A stretch of 64,000 bases of DNA from Bradyrhizobium rifense (GCF_008123425.1 NZ_VSSS01000026.1:231127-295126); one strand, 5' to 3'. Positions 43,677-51,947 are shown, counted from the stretch's first letter. Numbers and translations are program-made. The notes: a model not told the origin generated them from the letters alone.

Positions 43677-44783
43677 ATGCGCGAGAACGTCGTCGGCCGG
43701 GCCAATGTCGAAGACACCCCCGAGCTCAAGGCTTACTACAAGGATCTCGAAAAGTACGAAGCCGGCGCGCTGTGGACGGTCGCCAACAAGATCGAGCCGT
43801 GGGCGCCGCAATCGGCATCCGTTCCCGTGCTCTGGCGCTACAGCGATTTGCGCGAGCACGTGCTGCGCTCGGTCGAGCTGGTCTCGCCGGAGAAGGCGGG
43901 GCGGCGGGTGATCTATCTCAACAATCCCGGCCGCCGCGATGTCTCGGCTGCGGTCGGCTGGCTCTATTCGGGATTGCAGGTGATGCACCCCGGCGAGGTC
44001 GCAACCGCGCATGCGCATTCTGCTTCAGCCCTGCGCTTCATCATGGAAGGGGCGGGCGCCTACACCATCGTCGACGGTCACAAGATGACGCTGGGCGCGC
44101 GGGATTTCGTGCTGACGCCGAACGGCACGTGGCACGAGCATGGCGTCGAAGCCAACGGCTCGGTCTGCATCTGGCAGGATGGCCTCGACATCCCACTCGT
44201 CAACGCGCTGGAAGCAAACTTTTTCGCGGTCCATCCGAATGTCCAGCAGGAGGACTCCGGCTATCCCGTCGACGGCACGACCAAGACCTGGGGCAATCCC
44301 GGGCTTCGCCCGGCCGGCTCAAAATGGTCGAAGGGCTACTCGCCTATGTTCAAGTACGAGTGGGAGCCGACCTACGAGTCCTTGCGGAAATATGCCGCTG
44401 CGACCGACGGCTCGCCCTTCGACGGCATTCTCATGAACTATGTCAATCCGATCACCGGCGGACACGTGATGCAGACGATCGGCGCCAGCATGCAGTTGCT
44501 GCGGCCGGGCGAGAAGACGAAGTCGCACCGGCACACCGGCAGCTTCATCTACCAGGTCGCCAAGGGCCGCGGCTATTCCGTGATCGGCGGCAAGCGGTTC
44601 GAATGGCAGGAGCGCGACATTTTTTGCGTGCCGTCCTGGGCCTGGCACGAGCATGGCAACCTCTCGGACGGCGAGGACGCCTGCCTGTTCTGCTTCAACG
44701 ATCTTCCCGTCATCGAAAGCCTCGGCTTCTATCGGGAAGAAGCCTATGGCGACAACGCCGGTCACCAGCCGGTCGCCGCCTGA
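43677..44783 (+). CDS. Gentisate 1,2-dioxygenase-like bicupin
   Basis: The 368-aa protein has two cupin domains. The first carries the iron-ligand pattern AHAHSASALRFIMEG and TWHEHGV; the second has KSHRHTGSFIYQVAKGRG and AWHEHGN. Members cleave gentisate, salicylate, 1-hydroxy-2-naphthoate or 5-substituted anthranilates between C1 and C2. GGAGG precedes the ATG at 43677. Both cupins keep their His residues, so both sites may be intact. With the downstream FAH-family hydrolase it forms a ring-cleavage and hydrolysis pair. The real substrate may be hydroxyanthranilate- or gentisate-like. Confidence 0.88.
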   Translation: MRENVVGRANVEDTPELKAYYKDLEKYEAGALWTVANKIEPWAPQSASVPVLWRYSDLREHVLRSVELVSPEKAGRRVIYLNNPGRRDVSAAVGWLYSGLQVMHPGEVATAHAHSASALRFIMEGAGAYTIVDGHKMTLGARDFVLTPNGTWHEHGVEANGSVCIWQDGLDIPLVNALEANFFAVHPNVQQEDSGYPVDGTTKTWGNPGLRPAGSKWSKGYSPMFKYEWEPTYESLRKYAAATDGSPFDGILMNYVNPITGGHVMQTIGASMQLLRPGEKTKSHRHTGSFIYQVAKGRGYSVIGGKRFEWQERDIFCVPSWAWHEHGNLSDGEDACLFCFNDLPVIESLGFYREEAYGDNAGHQPVAA

Positions 44784-44835
44784 CGTTCTATCGCTCGCTT
44801 CCAGAATTCACCAGCAAGAGCCGGATCAAGCTTCC

Positions 44836-45744
44836 ATGCGTCTCGTGACCTACACCTTGGGCTCCAGCGGTGCCCGCCTCGGCGTTCTCGTCAACGGACT
44901 GGTCGTCGATGTCGAGCACCTCGGTGCGTCCAGCGGCGTGACATGGCCGAGCGACATGCTGTCGTTCATCGACAACAGCGTGACGCTGCTTCCAGCGCTC
45001 AGGGATAGTCTGGAGGAGGCCAACGGCCGTTTCCCGGCCGGCTCCGCCGTTGCGGTCGAGGACGTCAAGCTGCAGGCGCCGATCCCGCGCCCGCGGAAAA
45101 ATATCTTCGGCATCGGGCTGAACTACCGAGCCCATGTCGCGGAATCGGCCAAGAGCCTCGACACAAGCAAGGACCTGCCGAAGCAGCCGGTCGTCTTCTC
45201 CAAGCCGCCAACGTCGGTGATCGGTCCCGGCGCCGCCATCCAGCACAACGCGAAGATGACGCAGCAGCTCGACTGGGAGGTCGAGCTCGCCGTCATCATC
45301 GGCAAGACCGCAACCCGCGTCGCGACCGAGACAGCGATGGATCACGTCTTCGGCTATTCGGTGATGATCGACATTTCCGCGCGCGACAATCGCCGCGCCG
45401 GGCAGTGGATCTTCTCCAAGGGCATGGACACCTATGCGCCGTTCGGCCCCTGCATCGTGACCGCGGATGAAATCCCTGACCCGCATGATTTGCGGCTGTG
45501 GCTGACGAAGAACGGCGTCATGAAGCAGGACTCCAATACCAAGTACATGATCTTCGACATTCCGGTGCTGATATCGGACATTTCATCGGGCATGACGCTG
45601 GAGCCTGGCGACATCATCGCGACGGGAACGCCGGAAGGCGTCGGCGCCGGCATGAGCCCGCAGGAATGGCTGTGGCCGGGCGACGTGGTGGAGGCCGGGG
45701 TCGATGGCGTCGGTGTCATCCGGCACCCGGTCGTTGCGATCTGA
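44836..45744 (+). CDS. Fumarylacetoacetate hydrolase (FAH)-family protein
   Basis: The 302-aa protein has a short N-terminal domain and the FAH catalytic domain. Blocks include NIFGIGLNYRAHVAESA, the metal ligands Asp/Glu in LDWEVELAVIIGK, ISARDNRRAGQWIFSKGMDTYAPFGP, and IATGTPEGVGAG. It is most likely a fumarylpyruvate- or maleylpyruvate-type hydrolase acting on the ring-cleavage product of the upstream bicupin. The ATG at 44836 is chosen; the frame remains open into the preceding gene. Its stop overlaps the thioesterase start (TGATG). Confidence 0.9.
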   Translation: MRLVTYTLGSSGARLGVLVNGLVVDVEHLGASSGVTWPSDMLSFIDNSVTLLPALRDSLEEANGRFPAGSAVAVEDVKLQAPIPRPRKNIFGIGLNYRAHVAESAKSLDTSKDLPKQPVVFSKPPTSVIGPGAAIQHNAKMTQQLDWEVELAVIIGKTATRVATETAMDHVFGYSVMIDISARDNRRAGQWIFSKGMDTYAPFGPCIVTADEIPDPHDLRLWLTKNGVMKQDSNTKYMIFDIPVLISDISSGMTLEPGDIIATGTPEGVGAGMSPQEWLWPGDVVEAGVDGVGVIRHPVVAI

Positions 45745-46181
45745 TGACGTCATTTTCGTTCGATCGCGCGCTCAGGTTCGGAGACTGCGACCCTTCCGGG
45801 ATCGCGTACTTCCCGTCCTACCTGAACATCCTCAACGGCGTCGTCGAGGAGTTTTGGGCGGGAATCGGTTTTCCATGGCCGGAATTGATCATGGTCCGGA
45901 AGATCGGGACGCCGACGGTGCACCTCGCTTGCGACTTTTCTCGGCCGTCGATGTTCGGCGATCTCCTGACCTTCAACTTGCGCATCAGCCGGGTCGGCGG
46001 GTCATCCCTCCATCTGGAGCATGTGGTCTCGGGCGCGAACGGCATGCGCTGGCGCGCGCGCCAGATCCTTGCCGCGACATCGCTGGTGGATCATCATGCG
46101 ATCCCGTGGCCCGATGACATCAGAGCCGCGCTCATGCCGTATGTGAGTGTGGGCGAGCGCGCTGAGGGAGCGCCGGCATGA
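45744..46181 (+). CDS. Acyl-CoA thioesterase, hot-dog fold (4-hydroxybenzoyl-CoA thioesterase type)
   Basis: The 145-aa hot-dog protein has the motif LRFGDCDPSGIAYFPSYLNI, which includes the catalytic Asp of 4-hydroxybenzoyl-CoA thioesterases. HLACDFSRPSMFGDLLTF follows as the central strand. It releases a free aromatic acid from its CoA thioester, complementing the AMP-ligase and the oxidoreductase that make aryl-CoA. A ligase-hydroxylase-thioesterase logic is known for salicylate to gentisate. It is coupled on both sides: TGATG with the hydrolase and ATGA with the next gene. Confidence 0.88.
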   Translation: MTSFSFDRALRFGDCDPSGIAYFPSYLNILNGVVEEFWAGIGFPWPELIMVRKIGTPTVHLACDFSRPSMFGDLLTFNLRISRVGGSSLHLEHVVSGANGMRWRARQILAATSLVDHHAIPWPDDIRAALMPYVSVGERAEGAPA

Positions 46182-46888
46182 TCTCGCTTTTCATGACATT
46201 CTCTGATCCGGCAGGCGAGCGGCGGATTCATCCTGACGAGATTGCCGCCGTAGCAGAGCTGGTCGGATCGATCCCTGAGATGACCGAGAACTTGCTGTTC
46301 ACGCCGCTCGAACAGTCTGTCGACCATCCCTACAAGGCCGATGGCTCCGGTCCCGTGTTTGCGCTTCAACTGCGGTTTCCCGACCTGTTCGCCTGCGAGG
46401 CGGCGGTGGACCGCGGCAGCATCCTTGCCAGCCTTGCGACAGGCGCCGGACACTCCGGCCTCACTGGCCTCGACGTCACGCACCAGGTGATGCTGACACG
46501 CGCGTTCCCCGTCGATGTCGCCGCACATCCGGCGGGAACGACAACGCCGTGCAGCTACCTCGTGCACTATCCCGGCCCGGCCGAAGACATGAACGCCTGG
46601 AACCTGCATTATCTCGACCACCACCCATTGATCATGCGAACGTTCCCGAACGTCCGCCAGATCGAGATCTACACCCGTATCGATTGGGTCGACCGGCTGC
46701 CCTCGCAGCGGGTCGAGCACATGCAGCGCAACAAGCTGGTATTCGACAGCCCGCAAGCCCTCGCGCACGCGCTCGGCTCCGATGTGATCAAGCGCATGCG
46801 CGCGGACTTCGTAAAGTTCCCGCCATTCGCAGGTGGCAACAAGCATTTTCCGATGCTGACGCGGGTGGTGCGGCCCAACAGACGTTAG
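46178..46888 (+). CDS. EthD/dimeric alpha-beta barrel protein
   Basis: The 236-aa protein ends with an EthD-like domain: YLVHYPGPAEDMNAWNLHYL, DHHPLIMRTFPNVRQIEIYT, and a terminal GGNKHFPMLTRVVRP. The N-terminal half looks like a second, more divergent ferredoxin-like barrel (MISLFMTFSD, ENLLFTPLEQ). EthD-like proteins often handle reactive polyketide or aromatic intermediates, for example as decarboxylases or isomerases. It is the last gene of the operon. Its 3' end is duplicated as a 42-bp orphan sequence at 50755-50796. Confidence 0.75.
   Translation: MISLFMTFSDPAGERRIHPDEIAAVAELVGSIPEMTENLLFTPLEQSVDHPYKADGSGPVFALQLRFPDLFACEAAVDRGSILASLATGAGHSGLTGLDVTHQVMLTRAFPVDVAAHPAGTTTPCSYLVHYPGPAEDMNAWNLHYLDHHPLIMRTFPNVRQIEIYTRIDWVDRLPSQRVEHMQRNKLVFDSPQALAHALGSDVIKRMRADFVKFPPFAGGNKHFPMLTRVVRPNRR
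46835..46875. repeat. 3'-end segment of EthD-like gene, duplicated at 50755-50796
   Basis: These 41 bases encode the C-terminal GGNKHFPMLTRVVRP. They match 50755-50796 with one substitution and one inserted T. The copy at 50.8 kb is out of frame and not part of a gene. Confidence 0.8.
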
Positions 46889-46974
46889 GGCAGATATCCA
46901 GGCGCGCCGCGCCAGATGATGAAAAAGGGGAGGGCATTTCCCCCTGCGACGAACCAGCGCCTCTCGTGCAGGGC

Positions 46975-47676
46975 TCAGCTCGCGCCGTGTCGGCAGGCAG
47001 AGAGAAAGAACGCAACGCTGCGCGTCACATGCTCGTCGATCTCCGGGTCGAGAGTCCTGAGATCCGCCTCGAACAGCGCCCGCAGCAGCATGGGCACGGC
47101 GACCAGATCGAGAAAGAGACGGGCTGTTGACGTCAGGTGCTCCGGGGCAAAGGCCGGCAGCGATCGAAGCTCATCGGATTTCGTCAACTCGCTCAGCAAG
47201 TGCACCCCAAGCTCGGTGCTGAGATCACGTGCCGACCGGCTGACCGTGCTCGCCAGATCAGGGAAGCGGCGCGTCTCCGCGATCGCCAACCGCATCAACG
47301 CGATTCTCTCGCTGTTCAAACCCCAGTGCAGCAGGGTGCTCGCGGCGCTGGTGAGGCGCTCCTCGATTGTTGCACCGGTTGGCAGCTCGGCGCTGAACTC
47401 CGTGATGCGGGCAAGGATGTCGTGCGTCACCACCTCGGTGAACAGAGCCCGCTTGTCGCGGAAGCGGGCATAGATCGTGGCCTTTCCCGAGCGGGCAACC
47501 TCGGCGATCTCGTCGACGCTCGCACCTTCAAACCCGCGCTCCAGAAACACTTTTCGCGCAGCGTCGAGGATGCGGGCGTCGACCTCGCCGGCAAGCTCCT
47601 TGGGCGGCCGGCCAAAGCGCACTTTCGCGCGTTTGGCCTTCGCCGCCGGCAACTTCTTTAAATTGCTGGTTTTCAT
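46975..47676 (-). CDS. TetR-family transcriptional regulator
   Basis: The 233-aa repressor has a long basic N-terminal arm followed by the TetR DNA-binding domain: ARKVFLERGFEGASVDEIAE and SGKATIYARFRDKRALF. The rest is the variable ligand domain. It is divergent from the HlyD/EmrB efflux genes, the usual position of a TetR repressor that controls a pump, and two similar operator-like palindromes occupy the shared 182-bp region. Confidence 0.92.
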   Translation of the reverse strand: MKTSNLKKLPAAKAKRAKVRFGRPPKELAGEVDARILDAARKVFLERGFEGASVDEIAEVARSGKATIYARFRDKRALFTEVVTHDILARITEFSAELPTGATIEERLTSAASTLLHWGLNSERIALMRLAIAETRRFPDLASTVSRSARDLSTELGVHLLSELTKSDELRSLPAFAPEHLTSTARLFLDLVAVPMLLRALFEADLRTLDPEIDEHVTRSVAFFLSACRHGAS

Positions 47677-47740
47677 CGCGATTTCATCCGGGCTCCGATC
47701 ATCTGATCTACACGCAGCTGTGATGCCTGTAAATAGAACT

Positions 47741-47754
47741 GAACGGTCTCGTTC
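47741..47754. promoter_or_regulatory. Operator-like palindrome GAACG-N4-CGTTC (box 1)
   Basis: Perfect 5-bp arms with a 4-base centre, 64 bp upstream of the TetR start. The sequence resembles box 2 read on the other strand, which suggests two binding sites for the same dimeric repressor. Confidence 0.5.
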
Positions 47755-47793
47755 CTATTGACCGGCCGGTTCGACGGGACTAGTTGAGATATC

Positions 47794-47809
47794 GAAACGA
47801 TACGGTTCC
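47794..47809. promoter_or_regulatory. Operator-like element GAAACGATACGGTTCC (box 2)
   Basis: An imperfect palindrome related to box 1, 50 bp before the HlyD-like start at 47859. Elements of the AACGATACGGTT type are common TetR operators in front of efflux genes. The two boxes lie 54 bp apart centre to centre, one near each divergent promoter. Confidence 0.5.
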
Positions 47810-47858
47810 GTTTTTCATGCGCGCCTTGAAGGCGTCGCTGACAGCAGGAGCGACGAGC

Positions 47859-49142
47859 ATGTTCGAAGACAATGTTTTTGAGACGGACGAAGGATTTCGC
47901 GAAGCTGTCGAAGGCCACCAGGCTGTACCGGCCTCGTACCGACCGGGTGCCGAGTCCGAGCCGCAGAAAGTCACCGCGCGGACTGTCTCTCGGGATGAAG
48001 GCCCAGGTACCAAAGCGCCTGCCTCGTCCATTCAGCCGGAAACAGCGCGGCCGGAGGCGGACGCCAGGGAGGAACGCGCCGGTATCCTGCGTCGCCGTCC
48101 CGTCGTCACCGCTATCGGCGCGGTGCTGCTCGCCTCGGCGATATCGGGCGGTTATCTCTACGTTGATGATGCAAGGCATTTCGAGTCGACCGATGATGCT
48201 TTCGTCGCGGCGCGGCAGTTTTCGATCGCGCCGAAGGTCTCCGGTTACATCACGGCCGTTCCCGTCACCGACAACCAGCACGTCGAGGCCGGCGACGTGA
48301 TCGCCCGTCTCGATGACCGTGACTATCGCACGGCGCTCGAGCAGGCGCAGGCGCAAGTCGCGGCCGCGCAAGCCAGCATCGAGAATATCGATGCGCAGCT
48401 CGACGTGCAGCAGGCCCAGATCAGCGCCAACCAGGCCCAGGTGGATCAGGCGCAGGCGGGGCTGGTCTTCGCCGAGCAGCAGGCGGCGCGGTACGAGCAC
48501 CTCGAGCAGACAGGCTATGGCACGGTTCAGAACTCGCAGCAGTACAGCTCGCAATTGCGCCAGCAGCAGGCTGCACTTCTCAGTGCGCAGGCAACCCTCA
48601 AGCTGGCGCAGCGGCAGGTCGACGCGCTGAAGGCGCAGCGCAAGAGCTCCGTTGCAAGTCTCGCTCAGGCCAAGGCCCAGCAGGATCAGGCCCAGCTCAA
48701 TCTGTCCTACACGACGGTAACCGCGGCCCAGCCTGGACGTGTCGTCAATTTGAGCGCCGCAACCGGCCAATTCGCCCAGCTCGGCAATGGCCTAGCGACG
48801 TTCGTGCCGGATCAGATCTGGGTGACGGCGAACTTCAAGGAACTTCAACTCGACAAGATGCGGCCGGGCGATCCGGTGACGCTCGCGATCGACGCCTATC
48901 CGGCCAGCAGGATCCACGGTCATGTCGAGAGCGTCCAGCCCGGGTCCGGGACCGCGTTCTCGCTGCTGCCAGCCCAGAACGCCACCGGCAACTACGTCAA
49001 GATCGTCCAGCGCGTGCCGGTCAAGATCGCCATGGACGATCCGCCGGCCGACGTCGCGCTCGGGCCGGGCATGTCGGTGGTCCCCACCGCGCGGGTCGAC
49101 GGAAGGCCCTCGCTCTATGAGCGACTGAGGAGGTACCTGTGA
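47859..49142 (+). CDS. HlyD/EmrA-family membrane fusion protein
   Basis: The 427-aa periplasmic adaptor has a ~75-residue cytoplasmic polar region, then one membrane helix (VVTAIGAVLLASAISGGYLYV). The lipoyl half (FSIAPKVSGYITAVPVTDNQ) is followed by a long Gln/Ala-rich coiled-coil hairpin and a beta-barrel segment (AAQPGRVVNLSAATGQFAQLG). The ATG at 47859 follows GGAG; in-frame ATGs at 47817 and 47784 are less likely. It overlaps the EmrB-like gene by 4 bp and should connect it to an outer-membrane channel encoded elsewhere. Confidence 0.92.
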   Translation: MFEDNVFETDEGFREAVEGHQAVPASYRPGAESEPQKVTARTVSRDEGPGTKAPASSIQPETARPEADAREERAGILRRRPVVTAIGAVLLASAISGGYLYVDDARHFESTDDAFVAARQFSIAPKVSGYITAVPVTDNQHVEAGDVIARLDDRDYRTALEQAQAQVAAAQASIENIDAQLDVQQAQISANQAQVDQAQAGLVFAEQQAARYEHLEQTGYGTVQNSQQYSSQLRQQQAALLSAQATLKLAQRQVDALKAQRKSSVASLAQAKAQQDQAQLNLSYTTVTAAQPGRVVNLSAATGQFAQLGNGLATFVPDQIWVTANFKELQLDKMRPGDPVTLAIDAYPASRIHGHVESVQPGSGTAFSLLPAQNATGNYVKIVQRVPVKIAMDDPPADVALGPGMSVVPTARVDGRPSLYERLRRYL

Positions 49143-50722
49143 GCGCCGCTGCAATCCCTGGCAACCCTCCGGCGTCTGCGAGCGGCGTCGCGGTCAACCC
49201 CTGGGTCATCGCCATCCTGGTCGCGCTCGCAAGCTTCATGGAGGTGCTCGACACCACCATCGCCAATGTCGCGCTGCCCTACATCGCCGGCGGCTTGGGG
49301 GTGAGCGAGGACGAAGCGTCCTGGGTGGTCACGACCTATCTCGTCTCCAACGCCATCATCCTGACCGCGTCCAGTTTTCTCGCCAGGATGCTGGGCCGCA
49401 GGAGGTTCTTCCTGATCTGCCTCGGAGGTTTCACCCTCAGCTCGCTGCTGTGCGGTTTTGCCCCGAACCTGGATGTATTGCTGTTGTGCCGCATGCTCCA
49501 GGGCTTCGCGGGCGGGGGCATGGTGCCGGTGGCGCAATCGATCCTCGCCGATGCATTTCCGCCGGCGAAACGCGGCCAGGCCTTTGCTGTGTTCGGCATC
49601 GCCGTGGTGGTGGCCCCGGTGGTCGGGCCGACGCTCGGCGGCTGGCTGTCCGACAATATCTCCTGGCAGTGGTGCTTTCTGATCAACGTGCCGGTCGGTG
49701 TGATCGCGACGGCGCTCATCGCGTTTGTCCTGGCTGAGACCCCGAAGGCCGAAGCGGTCGTACGGTTCGACCTCGTCGGTTTCCTGCTGATCGCGACCTT
49801 TCTCGGCGCGCTCGAGGTGGTGCTGGACCGCGGACTCGAGGACGACTGGTTTGGCTCGCCGTTCATCGTCACGTTCGCAGCGATCTGCGCCCTCGCTTTC
49901 GCGCTGATGATCCCCTGGTGCCTCGCTCGCCGCAATCCGATCATCGATCTGCGGATGGTGGCGACGCGCCAGTTTGGCGCCTGCTTCCTGGTCATGCTGG
50001 CGACCGGCGCGATCCTGCTCGCAACCACGCAATTCCTGCCGCAACTGGTGCAGCAGGATTTCGGCTACACCGCCACCTGGGCCGGCCTCGTGCTCTCCCC
50101 GGGCGGCGTGGTCACGATGCTGATGATGTTCGTCGTCGGCCGCGCGGCAGCCAAGGTGCAGCCCAAATATCTGATCATTGCCGGCGCGGTGATTTGCGCG
50201 CTGTCCATGTACAGCATGACCAACGTCTATGGCGATCTCGGCTTCTGGTTCATGGCGCGTTCGCGCATGCTGCTCGGTCTCGCCCTGCCGCTGATCTTCG
50301 TGCCGATCATGGCCGCATCCTACGACGGCATTCCGCCGTCGAAGACCGACCAGGCTTCCGCCTTGATCAACGCAGCCCGCAACACCGGAGGTTCGATCGG
50401 TGTCTCGGTCGTCTCCAACGTGCTGACGCATCGCGAGCAGTTCCATCAGAGCCGACTGGTCGAGCAGGTGCTCCCGTCCAGTCCGCAATATCAGAATACG
50501 TTGCAGCAGATCACGAGCTTCTTCGCCGGCCATGGCAGCTCATCGGCGCAGGCACACGATCAGGCCATCCAGTGGATCGGGCAACAGGTGCAGACCCAGG
50601 CGTCGTACCTCGCTTATGTGGATGTCTTCTGGGTCTTGACGCTGATCTCGCTTGCCGCGGTGCCACTTGCGCTGATGCTGCGGACGATCAAGCTCGGCGG
50701 CGCCGTTCACGTCGGCCACTGA
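49139..50722 (+). CDS. MFS multidrug exporter, EmrB/QacA (DHA2) family
   Basis: The 527-aa transporter has about 14 helices. Motifs include NAVALPYIAGGLG-like NVALPYIAGGLGVSEDEASW, the GGFTLSSLLCGFAPNLDVLL second-helix region, RMLQGFAGGGMVPVAQSIL, and motif C around VVAPVVGPTLGGWL. It works with the adaptor upstream to export hydrophobic or aromatic compounds and is under the divergent TetR. Its position just after the aromatic cluster suggests export of toxic aromatic intermediates or plant compounds; that is inference. Confidence 0.93.
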   Translation: MSAAAIPGNPPASASGVAVNPWVIAILVALASFMEVLDTTIANVALPYIAGGLGVSEDEASWVVTTYLVSNAIILTASSFLARMLGRRRFFLICLGGFTLSSLLCGFAPNLDVLLLCRMLQGFAGGGMVPVAQSILADAFPPAKRGQAFAVFGIAVVVAPVVGPTLGGWLSDNISWQWCFLINVPVGVIATALIAFVLAETPKAEAVVRFDLVGFLLIATFLGALEVVLDRGLEDDWFGSPFIVTFAAICALAFALMIPWCLARRNPIIDLRMVATRQFGACFLVMLATGAILLATTQFLPQLVQQDFGYTATWAGLVLSPGGVVTMLMMFVVGRAAAKVQPKYLIIAGAVICALSMYSMTNVYGDLGFWFMARSRMLLGLALPLIFVPIMAASYDGIPPSKTDQASALINAARNTGGSIGVSVVSNVLTHREQFHQSRLVEQVLPSSPQYQNTLQQITSFFAGHGSSSAQAHDQAIQWIGQQVQTQASYLAYVDVFWVLTLISLAAVPLALMLRTIKLGGAVHVGH

Positions 50723-50754
50723 GGATCGTCCTCTTGGCATCGATGCGCTGGGGC

Positions 50755-50796
50755 GGCAACAGGCATTTTTCCGATGCTGACGCGGGTGGTGCGGCC
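50755..50796. repeat. Orphan copy of the EthD-like gene 3' end
   Basis: This 42-bp segment, 32 bp after the EmrB stop, is nearly identical to the C-terminal coding part of the EthD-like gene at 46835-46875. Both are followed within ~60 bp by an A5-6GGGG stretch. It is a remnant of a deleted paralogue or a small duplication. Nothing else of the gene is recognisable. Confidence 0.75.
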
Positions 50797-50859
50797 GAAG
50801 CCCTGGAGAACCGAGAGCTAAAAAAGGGGCGCGAGTCACAAACTCGGATTGATCGCCAA

Positions 50860-50894
50860 ATGTCCGCTTTGGCGCCCATTTCGGACTCGCGTGG
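50860..50894. repeat. Degenerate intergenic repeat (partial, copy D)
   Basis: This starts ATGTCCGCTTTGGCGCCC and shares a degenerate pattern with copies at 58029, 59747, 60551 and 62775. It is the shortest and most decayed copy. Confidence 0.4.
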
Positions 50895-50996
50895 CACGTC
50901 ACACGCCAGCTCGTCGATGATTTTCAGTTTCCAGGCAGAAATATGCGATCGCGAACCTGGCTCACTGCCAGGCTCGCGATCCGCGAGTAAATCCCC

Positions 50997-51260
50997 TTAC
51001 CGCCGCGCGCCAACGCGATTGACGCCGCCATTTGCATTGCCGCCCGCGTTGTGGCGGACTGCTGCACGCGCAACGGGGCGCGGCCTCAGAACGACGCCGG
51101 CCCGGGCAACGCACCCCCCCGGATAATCGACGTACTGGCAATATACGACTGCGTGGGCCGGTGATGGATTAAGTGTGACGCCTGCAAGGACCAGAAGGGC
51201 GCTGGAAGCTATACCTGCAATCGTCGCGGATCTCATCGAGAGTTGCGTCTTCGCCTTCAT
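50997..51260 (-). CDS. Small secreted protein with signal peptide (87 aa)
   Basis: The 87-aa precursor has a signal (SATIAGIASSALLVLAGVTL, cleavage near AHA-VVYC) and a mature part VVYCQYVDYPGGCVARAGV followed by an Arg/Pro/Ala/Asn-rich tail. The start at 51260 has a perfect AAGGAGG site 6-7 bases upstream; the longer frame to 51437 is spurious. Two Cys residues could form a disulfide in the periplasm. I recall this type as conserved in Bradyrhizobium but know no function. A FixK-like box lies 94 bp upstream. Confidence 0.8.
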   Translation of the reverse strand: MKAKTQLSMRSATIAGIASSALLVLAGVTLNPSPAHAVVYCQYVDYPGGCVARAGVVLRPRPVARAAVRHNAGGNANGGVNRVGARR

Positions 51261-51354
51261 GATGGTCCTCCTTTTTGCACTTGCGAAATCAGGGGTGGCA
51301 GAAACGGCCTTCCTGCGGCTGCAGATAGCGTGTGCGCGAAAGGATGAGCGACAT

Positions 51355-51368
51355 TGACGTGGATCAAG
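51355..51368. promoter_or_regulatory. FNR/FixK2-like box TTGACGTGGATCAA
   Basis: Matches the FixK2 consensus TTG(A/C)-N8-(T/G)CAA with TTGA and TCAA half-sites, 94 bp upstream of the 87-aa secreted protein gene on the minus strand. Confidence 0.6.
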
Positions 51369-51448
51369 GCTGTGCGGTAGCCCCGCCGAAGAATACCTCT
51401 GTCTAGGTCCCGTCGCTTCGCTGTTGTCTGGCAGCATCAGGCGCGATC

Positions 51449-51462
51449 TTGATTCAGATCAA
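51449..51462. promoter_or_regulatory. FNR/FixK2-like box TTGATTCAGATCAA
   Basis: A perfect TTGAT-N4-ATCAA dyad, 68 bp upstream of the 88-aa plus-strand gene at 51531. It could also serve the minus-strand gene starting at 51260, 188 bp away. Confidence 0.7.
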
Positions 51463-51530
51463 TCGGCTATGTGACAGGCGCACCACAACAGGGGATCGGC
51501 GGGCTGGGCCAATTCGCCGGTGGGTGCGCG

Positions 51531-51797
51531 ATGACGCCGACTTGGTACGTCACCTTCGAGGTCCGTAAACGCGGCACGTTGCCGAAGCAGCGGAGTCCTC
51601 GTGAAACAAGGACCTTCGCTACCGAAGCAGAGGCCAAAGCGTTCGCTCGTGCAAAGCTCGACGAAGGCCTCGCGGTATTTGCGGGCACGATCAATCCGAG
51701 CGTCCCCAGGCAGCTTATTCCATCGGCCCGCATCCAAGCCTGGCTTACCGGCGAACGATCGGACACTGAACGACATACCGATCCCGACCCGGAATAG
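51531..51797 (+). CDS. Conserved hypothetical protein (88 aa)
   Basis: The small soluble protein starts TPTWYVTFEVRKRGTLPKQR and contains TFATEAEAKAFARAKLDEGL and an Arg/Asp-rich C-terminus. The fold looks like alternating strand and helix, similar to a small dsRBD- or DUF-like module. I recall close relatives as frequent multi-copy hypotheticals in Bradyrhizobium. The ATG at 51531 is preferred to 51471 because the segment between is Gly-rich and atypical. A perfect FixK-type box lies 68 bp upstream. Confidence 0.7.
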   Translation: MTPTWYVTFEVRKRGTLPKQRSPRETRTFATEAEAKAFARAKLDEGLAVFAGTINPSVPRQLIPSARIQAWLTGERSDTERHTDPDPE

Positions 51798-51947
51798 GCA
51801 CGTCTTCGTGCACATACACGGCTCTTGAGTGTTGCCATTTTGTTACGGGCGTAGGGTCTCATCGAACGTAACGTATGGATGTTCGCCGTGCTTATGCACG
51901 CCAGCCTGCATTTGCGTTTCTAAACAAAAAGATCAGAGCGAGGGGAC

